Source of the DNA: Bacteroidales bacterium UBA4417
GTDB taxonomy: Bacteria > Bacteroidota > Bacteroidia > Bacteroidales > UBA4417
DNA: 8,837 nt
Assembly (NCBI GenBank): GCA_002389705.1
Contig: DGQJ01000303.1
Location: 2,967-11,803, forward strand
Reading direction: 5' to 3'
Part shown: positions 6,128 through 8,837 of the stretch, one piece after another
How positions within the stretch are numbered: position 1 is the stretch's first letter
How the letters are laid out: each line of letters starts with the position of its first letter
Position numbers and translations under genes: made by a program
Notes under the pieces: generated by a model
What the model was told of the DNA's origin: nothing
Databases searched by the model: none
Seen by the model: the letters and a program-made list of their open reading frames with translations, nothing else

Positions 6128-6811
6128 TCAACTATTGGTAATAATTACTTCATAGTTTCCGGGCTGTAGAATTTCGAATGCAAGATTACACTGGCGGATA
6201 CCGCCCGTTGTGCGAATCTGAAATGTAACTATACAAAGTGTCGGACAAGCATAGTTGTAGATTACTGCATTTTTGCTTTCTTTAACCACCTGCCCTGTCG
6301 AAGTGGTGATGTTTAATCCCTCCGGTACATTTTTAAGCATAGCGCCATAAAAACTTACTTTAATCTGCGTGGCTTTGGAATCGAGTCTTTTGATGGAATA
6401 AGCTTCAATGCCAGAAAGACTTGTAACCCGGTATAATTCGTCGGGATCGGATGTGCCGACGTATTCGTCATTTTTCCAGTATCCACGCTGTACGGTTGTT
6501 TTTCCGTTAATGATGAGGGTAAATTTTCCTTCCCCGTTTTTCATTCCTTTGCTCCAGTATCCCTCGAAAACATTGCCGTTGCTGTATGTGTATCTGCCTT
6601 TTCCATCAGGCAGTCCATCTTTAAACATTCCTTTGTATGTATCCTGGCCGCTGGCTGTTCCCTTGCCGTTTGCCAGCCCGTTGCTACATTTTCCTTCGTA
6701 GGTTCCCGAAATCTCTTTTAAAAGCACCGCACAGCCTGTTGATTGCTGAGCCATTGATAGCGTTGCTGTGAACACAAGTATTAGGATTATGAATGCTTGT
6801 TTTAAATTCAT
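6128..6811 (-). CDS. Secreted MORN-repeat protein
   Basis: The ATG at 6811 gives 227 aa; a TTG two codons upstream is in frame but less likely. Residues 1-21 are a clear type I signal peptide (hydrophobic core 6-18, cleavage after SMA before QQ), so the mature protein is exported. Residues 36-120 contain three MORN-type repeats and a partial fourth, of the YxGxxxxGxxxGxG form: YEGKCSNGLANGKG at 38-51, YKGMFKDGLPDGKG at 59-72, FEGYWSKGMKNGEG at 82-95, and GYWKNDEYVG near 110-120. The C-terminal ~100 residues look beta-rich and contain Cys in YACPTLC and RQC, possibly disulfide-bonded. I do not recognise that domain. MORN repeats form elongated beta sheets that bind proteins or lipids; they do not define a specific function. 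It is separated from both neighbours by more than 280 bases and so is probably transcribed alone. No promoter was found. Confidence 0.85.
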   Translation of the reverse strand: MNLKQAFIILILVFTATLSMAQQSTGCAVLLKEISGTYEGKCSNGLANGKGTASGQDTYKGMFKDGLPDGKGRYTYSNGNVFEGYWSKGMKNGEGKFTLIINGKTTVQRGYWKNDEYVGTSDPDELYRVTSLSGIEAYSIKRLDSKATQIKVSFYGAMLKNVPEGLNITTSTGQVVKESKNAVIYNYACPTLCIVTFQIRTTGGIRQCNLAFEILQPGNYEVIITNS

Positions 6812-7098
6812 TGTCAAAACTGTTTATCGGATATGTGAAAAATGTGTATTGGAATTAGTGTAAAATTGCAAACAGGTGAATATTTGCCGGATGTAAATTA
6901 TTGTTTTTATGGAGATTTCATACATTGAGATCAGGTATTGATTTTTTGCAGATTTAAAGTTCAGCTTTTAATTAATATTCTTGCAATCGCCCCTCGCCGG
7001 TGCTCCCTTTCGTCCCTTTGAAAATTAAAAAAAACATTCTTCTTGAAGGACTCTTAGTCTTTTTGTATCCTTTAATTGCATTTGAATCGAAATCCAAT

Positions 7099-8607
7099 TT
7101 AATACAATTCCATAAAGGCTTTGCCCAGGTTTCTGATGATATCGCCCGCCGAAAGTGCCTCGTAGCCGGTTTCATCTAGTGCCAGGTCTCCGGAAAGCCC
7201 ATGCAGGTAAACGCCCAGTATACATGCTTCGGTTTGGTTATATCCCTGTGCCAGCAAGGCGGCAATTATGCCGGTGAGAACATCACCGCTGCCGCCCGTA
7301 GCCATGCCAGGGTTGCCGGTTGGATTAAAATAGCAATTCCCCAATGGCGAACAAACTACCGTGTAGGCACCTTTCAGGACTATATTTAAACTGTACCTGA
7401 TACACATAGCCCTGAGTACCTCGAGCCGGTCGAAACTATTCGGGGTTTTGCCTGCCAGTCTTGCAAATTCTCCCGGGTGTGGGGTTAGCACTGTGCCTTT
7501 GGGTAAAAATGCCAGCCAGGTAGGGTTATCGGCCAATATATTGAGTGCATCGGCATCGAGCAGTAACGGCTTGGTTGTCTGCTGTATGAGATGTTTAAGC
7601 ATTTTGCCAGTCTCCGCTAAGGTTCCAAGGCCGGGGCCAGCGGCTATAGCCGTATAAGCATCCAACCTGGGCAGCTGGGTGCAATATTCCGGGTCATCAT
7701 CCACGGATACCATTACTTCGGGAACTACGGTTTGTAAAACCTGGTAACCATTGGCAGGCAGGTGTGCGGTAACCAGGCCGGCGCCCGAATGAAGACATGA
7801 TCTGGCCATTAAAACGGCAGCCCCGTTTTTCCCGCGGCTTCCGCCTATCAGCAGGGCATGGCCGAAGTTTCCTTTATGTGCAAACCGGGACCTGTGTTTC
7901 AGCATTCCTTTTACATCCGCATATTCAACCAGGTAATTAGTGCAAGGCTCTCCGGATATAAAATCCGGGTGTAAGCCGATATTCAGTACTTGCCAGTGCC
8001 CGACCAGGAATTCGTTTTCCGGAAAAAGGAAAGCTAATTTCGGAAACTGGAAACTAAGGGTATAATCTGCTTTTACGATGGTATCTTTCGGGAGTTCGAC
8101 AGGCTGGCTGGCGAACAAGCCCGAAGGAATATCGATAGCAATAACAATACCCGGGCTAAGGTTTATCTGTGAAACCAACTCCCTATAAATGCCGCCAAGA
8201 GGTTTGGATAAGCCCGAGCCGAACAAAGCATCAACAAGCAACGTGCTGTTGGTTACCAAGGCGGGGTCAAACTCCGTGTAAGATTTTATCTCCACTTGGC
8301 TGTGAATGGCTCTTTTGAGGTTTTCCGAAAAGTCATCCGACTTTTTTGTATGCTCGTCAGGAACAAACGCAGTGACAATTATTTGCTGTTGTTTCAGCAT
8401 CCGGGCAATAGCAAGACCATCGCCACCATTATTTCCCGGACCGCAGAAGATGAGTACGTTTTTATAATTCAGATCCCCGAAGTTTTTCATCCATTCCACA
8501 CAGGCACTTGCTGCGCGTTCCATCAGGCGGATTGACGAAATGGGTTCATTCTTTATCGTAAACGTATCAGCATTTCTGACCTGTTCGGGTGAAAAAATCT
8601 TTATCAT
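7099..8607 (-). CDS. nnr: Bifunctional NAD(P)H-hydrate epimerase / ADP-dependent NAD(P)H-hydrate dehydratase
   Basis: This cytosolic repair enzyme restores NADH and NADPH from their hydrated forms: the N-terminal half epimerises the R and S hydrates, and the C-terminal half dehydrates the S form using ADP. The 502-aa length fits the fused form. In the epimerase domain (1-215) GPGNNGGDG at 56-64, VDALFGSG with Asp126, and AIDIPSG with Asp159 are intact. In the ribokinase-like dehydratase domain (~230-500) the family landmarks are HKGNFGHALLIGGS at 244-257, AAGPGLG at 322-328, LLLDADALN at 347-355, LTPHPGEF at 373-380, VLKGAYTVV at 409-417, and GNPGMATGGSGDVLTG at 430-445 with the catalytic Asp441. 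Both active sites look complete. The ATG at 8607 lies about 18 bases from a consensus -7 box, indicating its own promoter and a very short leader. The assignment is firm; E. coli calls the fused gene nnr (formerly yjeF). Confidence 0.96.
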   Translation of the reverse strand: MIKIFSPEQVRNADTFTIKNEPISSIRLMERAASACVEWMKNFGDLNYKNVLIFCGPGNNGGDGLAIARMLKQQQIIVTAFVPDEHTKKSDDFSENLKRAIHSQVEIKSYTEFDPALVTNSTLLVDALFGSGLSKPLGGIYRELVSQINLSPGIVIAIDIPSGLFASQPVELPKDTIVKADYTLSFQFPKLAFLFPENEFLVGHWQVLNIGLHPDFISGEPCTNYLVEYADVKGMLKHRSRFAHKGNFGHALLIGGSRGKNGAAVLMARSCLHSGAGLVTAHLPANGYQVLQTVVPEVMVSVDDDPEYCTQLPRLDAYTAIAAGPGLGTLAETGKMLKHLIQQTTKPLLLDADALNILADNPTWLAFLPKGTVLTPHPGEFARLAGKTPNSFDRLEVLRAMCIRYSLNIVLKGAYTVVCSPLGNCYFNPTGNPGMATGGSGDVLTGIIAALLAQGYNQTEACILGVYLHGLSGDLALDETGYEALSAGDIIRNLGKAFMELY

Positions 8608-8624
8608 AGCTGTGAAATTCTTCC

Positions 8625-8632
8625 CAAAGTTA
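8625..8632 (-). promoter_or_regulatory. nnr: Candidate -7 promoter box of nnr
   Basis: On the minus strand this reads TAACTTTG, a full match to the Bacteroidetes -7 consensus TAnnTTTG. It ends 17 bases before the nnr ATG, so the leader would be about 10-12 bases. No exact -33 TTTG is present upstream, only a weak TTCAAC-like stretch. Confidence 0.42.
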
Positions 8633-8723
8633 AGCAGGAAATCCGGATGTTGAATAATTTGTATTCAGAGCCTTAGTCCAGGTGATTACAGCAACTCAAA
8701 TCTCTGCTCCCGGCATGCAAGCT

Positions 8724-8773
8724 GTTGCTTCGTTCCCGATAAACCGGGACACGCAGTACCTCCTCACAATGAC
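8724..8773. repeat. Dispersed intergenic repeat-like element with hairpin
   Basis: TTGCTTCGT at 8725-8733 and CCTCCTCACAATGAC at 8759-8773 resemble the ends of a common intergenic repeat of Bacteroidetes and some other phyla, whose usual form I recall as GATTGCTTCGT...CCTCGCAATGAC. Between them TCCCG (8734-8738) pairs with CGGGA (8745-8749) around a 6-base loop. The element looks degenerate. Its identity rests on recall and needs copies elsewhere in the genome. Confidence 0.42.
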
Positions 8774-8792
8774 TCCTGAAACTCCTAAATCC

Positions 8793-8837
8793 CTTCAATC
8801 CCATCAATCCCTACAATCCCATCAATCCCTTCAATCC
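8793..8837. repeat. 9-bp tandem repeat, five exact-length units, continuing past the window
   Basis: Five 9-bp units follow without a gap: CTTCAATCC, CATCAATCC, CTACAATCC, CATCAATCC, CTTCAATCC. The consensus is C(A/T)(T/A)CAATCC. All six bases outside positions 2-3 and the initial C are constant, and the window ends exactly at a unit boundary. Two poorly matching units (8775-8792) precede the array, suggesting decay at that edge. On the minus strand it reads as GGATTGAWG-type units. No coding frame is evident. Confidence 0.85.

Noticed and set aside
6120..6131. 12-bp palindrome TTGATATATCAA over the MORN gene stop codon
   Set aside because: AT-rich and overlapping codons; no paired site or known regulator motif.
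7027..7062. Possible terminator of nnr (7-bp stem 7046-7052/7056-7062 and a minus-strand T-run at 7027-7034)
   Set aside because: The T-run lies 11 bases beyond the stem and the loop is three bases; the only adjacent T-run is on the plus strand, where no gene ends.
6972..7175. 67-codon minus-strand frame overlapping the end of nnr
   Set aside because: No family signal, and it overlaps the conserved nnr C-terminus in a different frame.
8793..8837. CRISPR array
   Set aside because: Units are 9 bp with no spacers; this is a simple tandem repeat.

Overview
The window looks like chromosomal DNA of a Bacteroidota (Bacteroidetes) bacterium. Three things point there: a Bacteroidetes-type topoisomerase IV subunit B, a cluster of proteins built on GYF_2 (DUF4339), CD225, DUF2752 and WG-repeat domains, and gene starts without Shine-Dalgarno sequences. 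Two genes also have upstream matches to the Bacteroidetes -7 promoter consensus TAnnTTTG. Base composition is moderate and intergenic DNA is AT-rich. I see no phage, insertion sequence, CRISPR array, tRNA or rRNA.

Layout. Bases 1-1611 (+) hold the last 536 codons of parE, open at the left edge, closed by a strong hairpin plus T-run at 1634-1667 that probably stops transcription from both sides. Everything else is on the minus strand. At 1704-2665 lie a secreted thermonuclease-like protein and, upstream of it, a lipoprotein with an almost ideal leucine zipper and a small Cys/His motif. Bases 2666-3037 are noncoding, with a 10-bp inverted repeat and a 10-bp palindrome. Bases 3038-5672 hold a four-gene cluster, read in the order 5672 to 3038. 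Its first three genes each begin with the same ~50-residue GYF_2 domain, fused to a different second module: three membrane helices plus WG repeats; a proline-rich linker plus a GRAM/PH-like domain; a proline-rich linker plus a CD225 (dispanin/IFITM-like) membrane domain. The fourth gene is a DUF2752 membrane protein whose GTG start overlaps the stop of the CD225 gene (GTGA). Bases 5673-6127 are noncoding, with a candidate promoter for the cluster. At 6128-6811 is a secreted MORN-repeat protein. At 7099-8607 is a fused NAD(P)H-hydrate epimerase/dehydratase (nnrE-nnrD). The right end, 8724-8837, is repetitive: a degenerate dispersed-repeat-like element followed by exact 9-bp tandem units that run into the window edge.

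How the genes fit together. parE (chromosome decatenation) and nnr (repair of damaged NAD(P)H) are housekeeping genes unrelated to their neighbours. The accessory part is the GYF_2/CD225/DUF2752 cluster. Its shared adaptor domain, proline-rich linkers, lipid-binding-like module and membrane-remodelling-like module suggest a membrane-associated assembly of unknown function. This is the best candidate for an undescribed system here. The nuclease and lipoprotein may form a second small envelope-located unit.
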